Source: JAQUVS01 sp964389735 (GTDB taxonomy: Bacteria > Bacillota_I > Bacilli_A > RF39 > UBA660). Taken from it: a DNA stretch of 53,995 nucleotides. Under the pieces are notes generated by a model. The model ran no database searches and had not been told where the DNA came from. It worked only from the letters and a program-made list of their open reading frames with translations. Below, one piece after another: positions 25,007 through 34,446 of the stretch. Both the position numbers and the translations under genes were made by a program. The stretch spans positions 1-53,995 of the forward strand of contig CAYMEJ010000001.1 of assembly GCA_964389735.1 (NCBI GenBank). Direction: 5' to 3'. Every line of letters begins with the position of its first letter. Position 1 is the first letter of the stretch.

Positions 25007-26265
25007 TTAAGAGATACATTTTGTTTTTCTCTTTCCTTTTTTGTAAATTTGTGATAGTACACCATATATTTCTTTTTTATCTTTTTCACTTAGTAAATCT
25101 CTTTCATAAATATCATAGTAGCTTTTAACTATTGCTCTACTCTTTTCAGAAATATCTTGGTTATCATTCAAAATAGTAATAGATTTTTCTATTTCATTCA
25201 ATTTTTGTAATTGTTGATATTCTATTTCTTTTAGTTTTTCTATAGGTAGTGATAATTTTGAAGATAAGTCTTCATATGTTGTTTTCCTATTGCTGAAATC
25301 CAAATTATATAGAATATAATACTCTAATTCTTCTGTGGTTATTTTTAAATTGTACAATGATATTATTTCTTTTAATGATTTAGGAGTATAATCCGTTTCC
25401 AATATTTCTTTAATATTATAATCACCATCATACTTATAGTTTTTGGTTACCACTTTTTTTAATTTCCTTAAAATTTTACTTTCAAGTTGACGAATTCTTT
25501 CTCTTGTTAGTCCTAATTCTTCCCCCACTACTTCTAAAGTGGAAGTAGGTACTGCTAACACACGATGATAAATAATAAAATACTCATAATTACTTAGACT
25601 TGATTTTACTTTTGAAAGAATTATTTTATCATCTATTTTTTTGTCTAATGTATCATAATTGGTTAATTTCTGTATATTTTGACTATCTTCATTAATAAAA
25701 TTTATTAATTCATCATCTTCATCATCACTTATTTTTGCATTTAATGATGATGTATCAAGATTTTTTAAGTTTTTTATTAATTGGAGTTTTTCTAAATCAA
25801 TTTCTAACTTTTCTATTATTTCTTCATCTGATGGTTCTTTTCCAAATTCTTTTAAATAATTATTAATAAATCTATTATATCTATATTTTAAATTATATAC
25901 GTGTGATGGTAATTTAATTATATTTTCTGTTTTTTCATTTTGCCTTCTTATTTCTTTTCTTATATATATATCTGCCCATGTAGAAAATCTTGTTCCTTTG
26001 TCTAACTTATATGTATCTACTGCTTCCATTAATCCAATATTACCATTTTGGATAATATCTAATAAATTCTTTGGGTCTTTTGTATATTTTTTGCTATACT
26101 TACTACTAATCTATAATTGGAGTTAATAAGCTTTTGTTTTAATTCTATATTTCCTTCTTCTATTTGTTTTACTAATTGTTTTTCTTCATCTAATGACAAT
26201 AATGGATACTTAGATATTTCATTTAAATATGCTGATAAAGTTGTGTTCATTTCAGTATTATCCAT
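25007..26265 (-). pseudogene. RpoD-like alternative sigma factor, frameshifted in an A run
   Basis: A 68-codon piece (26059-26265) carries region 1.2-2.1 (YLNEISKYPLLSLDEEKQLVKQ, in part, and NYRLVVSIAK). The rest, in the next frame, runs to 25007 with GNIGLMEAVDTY, FSTWADIYIRKEIRR, a region 3, and region 4.2 LGLTRERIRQLESKILRKLKK. Adding one A to the six-A run at 26087-26092 restores a continuous KKYTKDPKNLLDIIQNGN link, about 420 residues in all. After region 4 there is an extra 150-residue tail containing another HTH-like stretch (TTYEDLSSKLSLPIEKLKE), unusual for sigma-70. It is not the housekeeping RpoD by its region 2.4. The break may be an assembly error, a real mutation or programmed -1 frameshifting. 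AAGGAGG precedes the start. Confidence 0.8.
26086..26092 (-). other. Slippery heptamer A-AAA-AAT at the sigma frameshift
   Basis: The minus strand reads GCA AAA AAT in the incoming frame, that is A AAA AAT, which fits the X-XXY-YYZ rule for -1 slippage. A -1 shift here gives Ala-Lys-Lys-Tyr, exactly the residues expected in region 2.1/2.2. The same site is also a homopolymer where a base is easily lost in sequencing. Confidence 0.5.
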
Positions 26266-26279
26266 ATTGTCCTCCTTTT

Positions 26280-27098
26280 TTATTTTGTTTTGTAATATGT
26301 TAGTCTCTTTTTATTTAATTCATCATAATCTATGTGGGTAAGTGAATGCATAAGTGTTACATCTGCATATTTTTTTGAATATTTATTTTTAGGTAGGTTA
26401 TAAGATATTATTTCTTCTTGTATTTCTCTATGTAAAGTTACTACAGGAATATCTAAATTTCCATAAATATATTTTTTTAATTTATAATTATCTAACATTT
26501 CTTGGATTAATAATTTTTCATCTAAATTTCTTATATGTCCCCTACAATTTGGTAAAAATATTTCTTGATAATTATATAAGTATTCTCCACTTTGATAATC
26601 ATATATTTGTCTTATTTTATATTCTAATTCTTCACGTTTTTCTTCATCTATATCATTAATACTATCAAAGTATTGGATAGCACTTTCATTTTGTTCAATT
26701 CCAAGGTCATATAATAATCTACCGTGTATAGAACATAAGCTTAATGGATAAGATCGATTAGTAGATTTTATTATATATTCACCTGCTAAGGCTTCAAGTC
26801 CAAGTGTTACTATTGAATTTGATAAAAATTCTTCCTCTTTTTTCGTCTTTAAACTTTTAAATATTATTAATATATCACTTTGTAAAAATACTTTTTGCAT
26901 ATCACTAGCATCTAAAAATTCTTCAAATATTTTTGTGAATTTTATTGATGTTTCATTTGGTGTTTTCATAATATCAATAAAATTTTCATAATTATAATTT
27001 ATTAATTCTTTATAAATATCTTTTTCTTCTTTTGTTAAATATTTTTCTTTTTTTAAATATATTTGTTTAATTATTTCTTGTAAAGTATAGTTCATCAT
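26280..27098 (-). CDS. Hypothetical protein upstream of the sigma factor
   Basis: 272 residues, soluble, helical and charged, with no motif I recognise. Segments such as SLCSIHGRLLYDLG and IFLPNCRGHIRNLDEK are distinctive but not diagnostic. GGGATGATAGT precedes two adjacent ATG codons (27098 or 27095). It ends 14 bases before the sigma factor start, so the two are surely co-transcribed. A regulatory link to the sigma factor is possible from position alone. Confidence 0.7.
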   Translation of the reverse strand: MMNYTLQEIIKQIYLKKEKYLTKEEKDIYKELINYNYENFIDIMKTPNETSIKFTKIFEEFLDASDMQKVFLQSDILIIFKSLKTKKEEEFLSNSIVTLGLEALAGEYIIKSTNRSYPLSLCSIHGRLLYDLGIEQNESAIQYFDSINDIDEEKREELEYKIRQIYDYQSGEYLYNYQEIFLPNCRGHIRNLDEKLLIQEMLDNYKLKKYIYGNLDIPVVTLHREIQEEIISYNLPKNKYSKKYADVTLMHSLTHIDYDELNKKRLTYYKTK

Positions 27099-27140
27099 AC
27101 TATCATCCCTTTTTTTCTATATATAATAACATAAAGGCAC

Positions 27141-27168
27141 AAAAAAAGAAAGTATTAAACTTCCTTTT
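27141..27168 (-). terminator. Terminator after the NatAB operon
   Basis: On the minus strand AAAGGAAGT pairs with ACTTTCTTT (one G-U) with a 5-base loop, then seven T. Confidence 0.75.
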
Positions 27169-28483
27169 GTTTTGCTGCTTTAAATATTTTTCTAAACATT
27201 TTATCTGTTGAATAATTTAATATACCAACTTTATATATTCTTAAACCATATTTCATCATTAAGAAATCTAATAATACTAGAAGTCCAATTGATATAATTA
27301 CATCAATTACTCCTATTTGCCCTATTATTAATAATGCTGGTGCTAACAATGCTGATATAAATGGAATATATGATAATATTTTTATTAATATTGATCCATC
27401 AAACATTCCTGCCATTATTGCAAGATAGTATCCAACTAGTAAAATCATCATTATTGGTGTTTGAATATGTTGGAAATCTTCTTGATTAACAGTCATTGAT
27501 GCAAATATTCCTGCTACTAATGAATAAGCTATAAATGATAATACCATCAGTACTAATGTGACTGGTATAATATAATATAGTTTGTCTACAAATCCTGATG
27601 AAGTTAATGCGTCCCAAATATTACCTATTTCTTGTGTTATTTGAGAAGTTGCTAATCCTCCACCTAATTTAGATTTTAAAAGTATTGCAATTCCTGCATA
27701 AGCAATTAATAATCCACCTTGTACTATTACAAATAAGTTTGATGCAAGTATTTTTGAGAAGAAATGTACTTTTGGACTTACATTAGATATTATTACTTCC
27801 ATGCTTCTTGTTGATTTTTCTTCATTAATTTCTGCACCAATCATTTGAACTAAAACAATTACTAACATGAAGAATGGTAATATTAGTGTTGGGAATACTG
27901 CGCCCATTATTGTATCCATATTTTCTTCTTCAGAATTTTTATCTTCATTTAATATTTTTCTATCAATATTTATTAATGAAGTTATTTTAGTTAATTCTTC
28001 TTTATCAATATCTGTTTTTGCCATTGCTATTTCTGCTTTTGTTTGAGTAAGAGCTTGTACTATCATTTGATAATATGACGTAGATATATAATCTACTGAT
28101 GCAACTTTTGCAGTTAAATAATCTTCTGTAGTTTCATTAAAAACTATTAGTATTTTTTCTTCATCTTTATCTTCAATTTCTTTTAATATTTCTTTTTCAG
28201 ATTTTTTTGCTATTTCATATTTTGTTTCATAATCTTCATCTAAAAAAGTATTTGTATCTTCCATATTTTTTTTGAAAATATCTGTTGCATTACTATTAGT
28301 ATTATCTATAATTACTATTTCATTTGTTTGATCAAAATCTCCACCAAAGAAGGATATGATACTATCAATATTTACTACTGCTATTATACCTACTAATAAC
28401 AATATATTTGCTATTAAGAAAGCTTTTGTCTTCATTTTTTTATTTATACTTAATTTAGTTAAATACCAAAATTTATTTATCAT
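27155..28483 (-). CDS. ABC-2 type permease (NatB-like)
   Basis: About 442 residues. One membrane segment at about 20-40, a large extracellular domain (about 45-200), then five or six membrane segments (about 205-425): the NatB/YhaP layout. It contains the ABC-2 segment GAEINEEKSTRSMEVIISNVSP (in part). It should form the membrane part of an exporter with the ATPase encoded just upstream, whose gene it overlaps by 11 bases. The ATG at 28483 is chosen because AGGTG lies 6 bases upstream; an upstream GTG would overlap that site. In Bacillus NatAB exports sodium; other members export drugs or peptides. Confidence 0.88.
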   Translation of the reverse strand: MINKFWYLTKLSINKKMKTKAFLIANILLLVGIIAVVNIDSIISFFGGDFDQTNEIVIIDNTNSNATDIFKKNMEDTNTFLDEDYETKYEIAKKSEKEILKEIEDKDEEKILIVFNETTEDYLTAKVASVDYISTSYYQMIVQALTQTKAEIAMAKTDIDKEELTKITSLINIDRKILNEDKNSEEENMDTIMGAVFPTLILPFFMLVIVLVQMIGAEINEEKSTRSMEVIISNVSPKVHFFSKILASNLFVIVQGGLLIAYAGIAILLKSKLGGGLATSQITQEIGNIWDALTSSGFVDKLYYIIPVTLVLMVLSFIAYSLVAGIFASMTVNQEDFQHIQTPIMMILLVGYYLAIMAGMFDGSILIKILSYIPFISALLAPALLIIGQIGVIDVIISIGLLVLLDFLMMKYGLRIYKVGILNYSTDKMFRKIFKAAKQKEV

Positions 28484-29369
28484 GTACTTCACCTACTTTC
28501 GAAATGAATATTTCATTTAGAGTTGGTTCCTCAACTACAAATTTAGTGATTTTATTTGAAGAAATTTCTTTAAATACTTTATCTACTATTTCTTCACTTT
28601 CTATTTTCACTTCTATATCTTCACCAATTTCTGATACGCTTACAACGCCTTTTATTTTCTTTAAATCAGCTGGTTTTATGTCTCCTCTTATTAAAATGTT
28701 TTTCTTACGATAATCTTTTTTAATATCTTTTACATATCCTGATAAGATAGCTTTTCCTTTTACAAGTATTACTAATTTTTCACAGAACATTTCAATATGT
28801 TCCATTTGATGTGAAGAAAATATAATAATACATCCATTTTTTTGTAATTTTCTTATTGCTTTTTTGAACATTTCTACATTTATTGGATCAAGTCCAGTAA
28901 ATGGTTCATCTAATATTAATAATTTTGGTTCATTAATTATTGCTGCAATGAATTGAATTTTTTGTTGATTACCTTTTGATAATTCTTTTATTTTTCTGTT
29001 TTTATATTCTTCAATATCAAATTCTTTTAAAAGAACATCTAACTTTTCTAGTATATCTTTTTCTTTCATACCTTTTAGTATTCCATAATATAATATTTGT
29101 TCTTTAACGGTTAATTTTGTTAATAAACTTCTTTCTTCTGTTAGGAATCCTATTGTATCAGTAACATCATAATCAACTTTCTTTCCGTTAAGTGTTGATT
29201 TACCACTTGTTGCATCTAACAATCCCATAATGATTCTAAAAGTAGTTGTTTTACCTGCTCCATTTTCTCCTAATAGACCAAATATTTCTCCCTCTTTTAC
29301 TTCAAAACTAAGACCATCAAGTGCTTTGTTATTTCCATAATATTTAACGACATTTTCAACTTTTAACAT
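28473..29369 (-). CDS. ABC transporter ATP-binding protein (NatA-like)
   Basis: 298 residues. Walker A GENGAGKTT at about 34-42, signature LSKGNQQK, Walker B LLILDEPFTGLDP and switch FSSHQM are all present. The C-terminal 80 residues form the accessory domain typical of NatA/YhaQ-type exporters (EEPTLNEIFISKVGE at the end). AGAGGTGAG lies before the ATG. It overlaps the permease gene, so the two proteins are made together. Confidence 0.92.
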   Translation of the reverse strand: MLKVENVVKYYGNNKALDGLSFEVKEGEIFGLLGENGAGKTTTFRIIMGLLDATSGKSTLNGKKVDYDVTDTIGFLTEERSLLTKLTVKEQILYYGILKGMKEKDILEKLDVLLKEFDIEEYKNRKIKELSKGNQQKIQFIAAIINEPKLLILDEPFTGLDPINVEMFKKAIRKLQKNGCIIIFSSHQMEHIEMFCEKLVILVKGKAILSGYVKDIKKDYRKKNILIRGDIKPADLKKIKGVVSVSEIGEDIEVKIESEEIVDKVFKEISSNKITKFVVEEPTLNEIFISKVGEVHDK

Positions 29370-29379
29370 ATTCTCACCT

Positions 29380-29835
29380 CTATTTACATGTCATTTGATT
29401 ATCTTCGTAGACTTTAACTAATTTATCTTTACTAACTTTTCCTTCTTTTATTATAGAAGAATTATTTCCATCTGCTTTTATAAATTTAGCTAAATCTATT
29501 TTTTCATAATTAATTTTAGTTGTTGTGATTAATTTATCATCATCTAACTTTATATTATATTCATAATATTTTAAATTATCATAAGTTTTATATGAACTTT
29601 CTATTGCAGTTTTATATGCTGATAAATAATCATTTGATTTTGATACGAAAATTTCTTCTGTTTCTACTTCTAACACCTTGTCATCTTTATAAGTTATTGT
29701 ACTTTCTCTTGTTATTGTAACATTTTCACTTAACTTAGATGAACTTTTGCATGTTAATTTTTCTTTACTTCCACATCCTGTAAGCGATATTACTCCCACA
29801 AATATGAATAATCCTAATAATATTCTTTTTTTCAT
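29380..29835 (-). CDS. Small lipoprotein (possibly YehR/DUF1307-like)
   Basis: 151 residues with a clear lipoprotein signal: Lys-Lys-Arg, a hydrophobic core, then the lipobox LTGC at about 18-21. The mature part is charged with alternating strands (ITRESTITYKDDKVLEVETEE, in part) and a late LAKFIKADG, loosely like the YehR family of small lipoproteins. It probably sits on the outer face of the membrane. The gene lies 10 bases before natA and 24 after the M16 gene. Confidence 0.75.
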   Translation of the reverse strand: MKKRILLGLFIFVGVISLTGCGSKEKLTCKSSSKLSENVTITRESTITYKDDKVLEVETEEIFVSKSNDYLSAYKTAIESSYKTYDNLKYYEYNIKLDDDKLITTTKINYEKIDLAKFIKADGNNSSIIKEGKVSKDKLVKVYEDNQMTCK

Positions 29836-29859
29836 ACTTCTATTCCCTTCACTGAATAA

Positions 29860-31134
29860 TTATTTTTTGATTGGTTTAACAATTATTGTAGAAGAATTTG
29901 TAAAGTCTATTTCCTTTATTATTTTTTCAAGTTTTTCTTTACTTAAACTTCTAAATATTTCTGTTTTATTTGGAATTAATCTTCCAAATTCTATTATATC
30001 ATAAATCATGTTATTTAGAGTAATATCTATATTATCTATCATCATAACTTCTGATGATATCCATACTTTTTTAACTCTTTCTATTTCTTTATCATCTATT
30101 TTAATATTTTTTACATATTTTTCTATTTCTTCTTTTAGTTCATCTGGTTTATCTGTTTCTGCAACAAATAATAAAGTTACATAATCTTTTGTATGTTCTC
30201 TATCACAATAGAAGGAACTCATTTTATTTTCATTACGCATTCTTTCTCTAAATTCTGATGATAAACCAAATAATAAATTTTGTAGTAATCCTAAGTACAA
30301 ACTATATGTGTATCTATCTTCTTTTTTATCAAAAGGAATTTTTATTGTATATCCAAGTTTTTGATTTGCTACATTTCTTTCAATTACTTGGTATTTGTTT
30401 GTTACTTCAAAAGGTTCTTTAAATTCTTTTTCTTTAATTTTATTATTTGTATTCAGTTTATTTAATTTTTCATTTTTTTCAATTATTTCTAATGCTTTAT
30501 CTTTATCAAAATTACCACATATCATCATAAACATATTTGATGGTTGATAGAATGAATTATAACAATCATATAGATTTTCTTTTGTAATAGATGATACTGA
30601 TTCTTTAGTTCCCGCTATATCATATCTAACAGGATCTATTTGATATGTTGCTGCTCTCATTAAATTATCTAATTCCCATTCTATTTGATCATCATATTGT
30701 TTTATTTCTTCTATTATTATACCTTTTTCTTTTTCAACATTCTCATCTGTAAAATACGGTGATGATACATAATTAATTAAATATTCTAAATTTTCTTCAA
30801 ATCCTTTATTTCCTTCAAACAAATATCTAGTTGAAGTATAGCTTGTCATTGCATTACAATCTGCACCTGACTGTGCTGCAAACTGGAATGGAATTGGACC
30901 TTCTTCTTGTTCAAACATTTTATGTTCTAGGAAATGTGCTATACCATCTGGTACCTTAATCATTTCTTTTTTACCATATGGAACAAATTCTGTATTAACT
31001 GATCCATATTTAGTAACATAATGCATTATATAATTAGTTTTATTTTTATATGGCATAAGATATACATCTAAACCATTTTTTAATTTCTTATAGTATATTG
31101 ATTCATCTAATCCTTCTAATTTAATTTCCTTCAT
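29860..31134 (-). CDS. ymfH: M16 family metallopeptidase, active subunit (YmfH-like)
   Basis: 424 residues. The inverted zinc motif HFLEH (HxxEH) is at about 67-71, followed by a distal Glu in EKGIIIEEIKQYDDQ, as in M16 peptidases. The partner encoded just upstream lacks the zinc motif; such pairs form a heterodimer that degrades peptides. The ATG overlaps the end of the partner gene by 14 bases. In Bacilli this pair often lies near ftsK; here ftsK is about 4.5 kb away. Confidence 0.92.
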   Translation of the reverse strand: MKEIKLEGLDESIYYKKLKNGLDVYLMPYKNKTNYIMHYVTKYGSVNTEFVPYGKKEMIKVPDGIAHFLEHKMFEQEEGPIPFQFAAQSGADCNAMTSYTSTRYLFEGNKGFEENLEYLINYVSSPYFTDENVEKEKGIIIEEIKQYDDQIEWELDNLMRAATYQIDPVRYDIAGTKESVSSITKENLYDCYNSFYQPSNMFMMICGNFDKDKALEIIEKNEKLNKLNTNNKIKEKEFKEPFEVTNKYQVIERNVANQKLGYTIKIPFDKKEDRYTYSLYLGLLQNLLFGLSSEFRERMRNENKMSSFYCDREHTKDYVTLLFVAETDKPDELKEEIEKYVKNIKIDDKEIERVKKVWISSEVMMIDNIDITLNNMIYDIIEFGRLIPNKTEIFRSLSKEKLEKIIKEIDFTNSSTIIVKPIKK

Positions 31135-32392
31135 TCTCTAAAGTTCCTTTCAATAAGTATATAGTATCAATAGAAATATTTTTTGCAACTTTCATTATTT
31201 CTTCTTTCGTTACTTTCTTTATTTCTACTAATCTTTCTTCTATTTCTCCAATGTCTAATAAATCTTTTGCAACATAAGTTTCAGTTATTGCATTTGGAGA
31301 ATCTTTTACTTCTTCTAAGAAACTAATATATTTATTTTTTGCTTTTTCTATATCTTCTTCTGTGAAATTACCTTTTTCCATATCTTTCATTTCTTTATTA
31401 ATTAATTCAAGTACTTTTTTATAGTTTTCATTTGCTATTCCTGCTTTAATTATCATTAAATTATCTAATTTACGAACTGATGAACTTATATGATATGCCA
31501 ATGAATATTTTTCTCTGATGTTATTAAAGAACTTCGATTCTGCACATCCTCCTAATATCATATTATAAATTGATAATACATAGTTTCTCTCATACTTATT
31601 TAATTTTTTTATTTTTGATGCTATTGCTAAATTAGATTGACTAATAGGTTCTTCTTCTATAACTTCTTTTGTTTTATCAAACTTTGTTTGTTCAATAATT
31701 GGATCTATTTTATTCCTTTTTAAAGTATTAAATTTCATATGTTTTTTGATTAATTTTTCTGTTTCATCAAAATCAATTTTTCCTATTACAAATACATCTA
31801 CTAAACTTTCATTTATTACTTTTTTATAGAAATCATATAGGTTCTTTCTATCAATTTTATTTAATTGTTCAATAGTCCCAAGTTCACAACTTGTATAAGG
31901 CATATCTTTATCTAATGATTCAAATAATCTTATTGTTGCATATTTACTTGGATTTTCTTTTAGGGCTTCAATATATACTTTTTCTATTTGCATAGTATTA
32001 TTAAATGAATCTTTATCAAATTCATTATTCTTAACATTAGGATTAAATAAAACATCACTTAATAATCCTAAACTTTGATCTAACATTCCTTTTTCTGTAT
32101 ATTTTTCATTTAGCATTGTTAGATAAAAGTTTATATTGCTATAATTACCACCTCTATCAGTTGTTGCTCCTATTGATACTCCATATAATTCTTGTGTTCT
32201 TAATACTAATTCTCTTTTTGTTTTGTATGTTCCTGATGAATAATTTAATATTTCATTTAGAAAATTTCTTAATGTTATTTCTTCTTTATTACTTTCTTTT
32301 CTTAAAAGTACTCTTACTGTTATTGTTTTAAATCTATCTGTATTTATTAAATGTAAATTATATGAACCTAAATTAATTTTTTTGTATTCCAT
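31121..32392 (-). CDS. ymfF: M16 family peptidase-like protein, non-catalytic subunit (YmfF-like)
   Basis: 423 residues with the overall M16 fold but no HxxEH: the region where it should be reads LRNFLNEILNYSSG. Family context suggests it shapes the chamber around the substrate for the YmfH subunit. AAAGGAGATTAAG precedes the ATG. There are 46 bases to deoD with no terminator, so deoD-ymfF-ymfH and the lipoprotein may form one long transcript. Confidence 0.9.
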   Translation of the reverse strand: MEYKKINLGSYNLHLINTDRFKTITVRVLLRKESNKEEITLRNFLNEILNYSSGTYKTKRELVLRTQELYGVSIGATTDRGGNYSNINFYLTMLNEKYTEKGMLDQSLGLLSDVLFNPNVKNNEFDKDSFNNTMQIEKVYIEALKENPSKYATIRLFESLDKDMPYTSCELGTIEQLNKIDRKNLYDFYKKVINESLVDVFVIGKIDFDETEKLIKKHMKFNTLKRNKIDPIIEQTKFDKTKEVIEEEPISQSNLAIASKIKKLNKYERNYVLSIYNMILGGCAESKFFNNIREKYSLAYHISSSVRKLDNLMIIKAGIANENYKKVLELINKEMKDMEKGNFTEEDIEKAKNKYISFLEEVKDSPNAITETYVAKDLLDIGEIEERLVEIKKVTKEEIMKVAKNISIDTIYLLKGTLENEGN

Positions 32393-32438
32393 ATCTTAAT
32401 CTCCTTTTGTATTATTATTATGTCTATTATTTATTTAA

Positions 32439-33146
32439 TTATAATAAAACGGAATCTAATGCTATTATCATCATTTCCTTAAATTTATTTTGTCTTTCTT
32501 CACTTGATGAATGTTCTTTTGTTACTAAGTTATCTGATACAGTCAATAAGCATGCAGCTTTTTTTCCTAATACATTTGCATTATGGAATAGTGCGAATGA
32601 TTCCATCTCTGAAGCTATACAACCATATTTATTATATAATTCCATAAAGTTATCATTTTCTTTATAGAAAACATCACTACTATGAATTGTTCCTATTGTT
32701 AAATGAGAATTATTCATATTAGCAGCATTTATTATTTTTTCATTTAATGTTTGATTAGAGTACATTATGTTATCAGTACAACCATTTTGTGTTTTTGCAT
32801 ACGAACTTTCTGAATAACAATTGCTTACTAATATTACATCATATAAATTTAAATCTTTAGTATATGCTCCACAGGTTCCTACTCTTATTATATTTTCTAC
32901 ATCGTAAAACTTGTATAATTCATATGAGTAAATACCAATACTAGGCATTCCCATACCTGAAGACATTACTGTTACATATTTATCTTTATATTTACCCGTA
33001 TATCCTAACATACCTCTAACATTATTAATTAACTTATAATCTTCTAGAAATGTTTCTGCTATTACTTTAGCTCTTAAAGGATCACCTGGCATAATAACAG
33101 TTTTTGCTATTTCATTTATTTCGCATTCTATATGTGGTGTTGCCAT
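32439..33146 (-). CDS. deoD: Purine nucleoside phosphorylase DeoD
   Basis: Cleaves purine (deoxy)nucleosides with phosphate in nucleoside salvage. The trimeric/hexameric DeoD type is clear from MATPHIECEINEIA, VIMPGDPLRAK, SSGMGMPSIGIYSYEL, IIRVGTCGAY, ASEMESFAL and LLTVSDN (catalytic Asp). 235 residues is the standard length. AGAAGG lies before the ATG. Confidence 0.96.
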   Translation of the reverse strand: MATPHIECEINEIAKTVIMPGDPLRAKVIAETFLEDYKLINNVRGMLGYTGKYKDKYVTVMSSGMGMPSIGIYSYELYKFYDVENIIRVGTCGAYTKDLNLYDVILVSNCYSESSYAKTQNGCTDNIMYSNQTLNEKIINAANMNNSHLTIGTIHSSDVFYKENDNFMELYNKYGCIASEMESFALFHNANVLGKKAACLLTVSDNLVTKEHSSSEERQNKFKEMMIIALDSVLL

Positions 33147-33171
33147 ACTCTAACCTTCTTTCTATATTAAA

Positions 33172-33180
33172 ATTATATCA
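33172..33180 (-). promoter_or_regulatory. Extended -10 promoter of deoD
   Basis: TGATATAAT on the minus strand, with a weak -35 (TTCCTA). It is back-to-back with the promoter of the M3-like pair. Confidence 0.6.
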
Positions 33181-33208
33181 TAAAGTGCTTATATTAGGAA
33201 CTATTTTA

Positions 33209-33237
33209 TTGACTTTTAATGCATTTAATTATAGAAT
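33209..33237 (+). promoter_or_regulatory. Sigma-A promoter of the M3-like gene pair
   Basis: TTGACT, 17 bases, TAGAAT: one mismatch in each box, with optimal spacing. Confidence 0.75.
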
Positions 33238-33264
33238 ATTAAGTTAATTTAAGGGGTGAAGTAT

Positions 33265-34446
33265 ATGGCTAAATATCAATGGGATATTAATGATATTAGA
33301 AAAAGATTACTTAATTGTCAAAAATCTTATATTGCTAGTAACTATACTGATTATAATTCATATGAATCTATTGATGTATATGAAAATATGCTTAGCATAT
33401 ATAATTTAAAAAAACAAAGTATTTCTATTAGTGATACCTTCTCTCCTTCGGTTTTTGAAACTAAGGATGATACTGTTTTACAAGATGATTTTGATTATTT
33501 ATGTCATACTGTTTATCCTGATATAAGAACGGTTAATTTTAAACTATGTGAAGTATTATTAAAACCTATTAATTTAGTAACTTCTTCTACTAATTACGAT
33601 AAAGATAGTACCATATCTGGACTTGCTTTTTCTAATGATGATTTATTAATGATTATTGATTCATTTTATAAAAGTATTGGAGATAAGACAATATATGATA
33701 AATTTAAAAATATTAGTAATCCTAAAAAACATTTAATTAACATTCAATATTTAAAGGAAAATCCATATAATTATCAAGGTTTAGCATTTAAGTCTTTTGA
33801 TGATAATAGTCAATATTGTAATATTGTTAGAAGTAATACTACTAGGGACTTTGAAACTGCTGCACATGAAATAATGCATATGATTATTGAGAGTATGAAT
33901 ATTAAGAATTCTACTGTTGATACAGATCACTATTACTTAGATGAAATAGAAGGATTTTTTTGTAATATGATATTTGAAAAATTTATGAGTGATAGAGATT
34001 TATTTAAAGATGATGTGGAGTTTTTTGGAGTAATTGATTATTATACTTATGCTGATGCTTTATTAGAATTATATATTGGTACTAGTTTATTAGAAAGTTC
34101 TATTGAAAGTAAAAAAATTAGATGGAATAAATTTAATAAGAAACTTATTAGTGAAGGAATGAACTTTGAAGTTGATAAAGATAATTTTAAAGAATATATT
34201 TCTTCTGATTCTAGATCATTAATGAGATTTACTACATCTTACTTAAGTGCACTTGATTTATACTATTTATATTTAACTGATAGGGAAAAAGCTATATATA
34301 TTATTAAAAATATTAAGAATTATGATTCTAATAATATTTTTACTATTTTAGAAAATAGTGAAATACATTTCTTTGAAGATAATTATAGTAATTTAAATAA
34401 ACATGTTAAGTCTTTAATAAAAAAGGGAGATGGTTCTATTGGATAA
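33265..34446 (+). CDS. M3-like metallopeptidase paralogue 1
   Basis: 393 residues with no signal peptide. The zinc motif AAHEIMHMIIE at about 206-216 (HExxH) is followed 22-24 residues on by YLDEIEGFFCNMIFEKF, matching the M3 oligopeptidase (PepF) layout in which the third ligand is a Glu about 24 residues after HExxH. The protein is about 200 residues shorter than PepF, so it is a compact or divergent relative. The ATG at 33265 has AGGGGTG 6 bases upstream. The next gene is a tandem paralogue. Peptide substrate unknown. Confidence 0.75.
   Translation: MAKYQWDINDIRKRLLNCQKSYIASNYTDYNSYESIDVYENMLSIYNLKKQSISISDTFSPSVFETKDDTVLQDDFDYLCHTVYPDIRTVNFKLCEVLLKPINLVTSSTNYDKDSTISGLAFSNDDLLMIIDSFYKSIGDKTIYDKFKNISNPKKHLINIQYLKENPYNYQGLAFKSFDDNSQYCNIVRSNTTRDFETAAHEIMHMIIESMNIKNSTVDTDHYYLDEIEGFFCNMIFEKFMSDRDLFKDDVEFFGVIDYYTYADALLELYIGTSLLESSIESKKIRWNKFNKKLISEGMNFEVDKDNFKEYISSDSRSLMRFTTSYLSALDLYYLYLTDREKAIYIIKNIKNYDSNNIFTILENSEIHFFEDNYSNLNKHVKSLIKKGDGSIG

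Noticed and set aside
31121..32392. A broken M16 peptidase (no HxxEH)
   Set aside because: The gene is full length and paired with an active partner. Loss of the zinc site is normal for the YmfF-type subunit.
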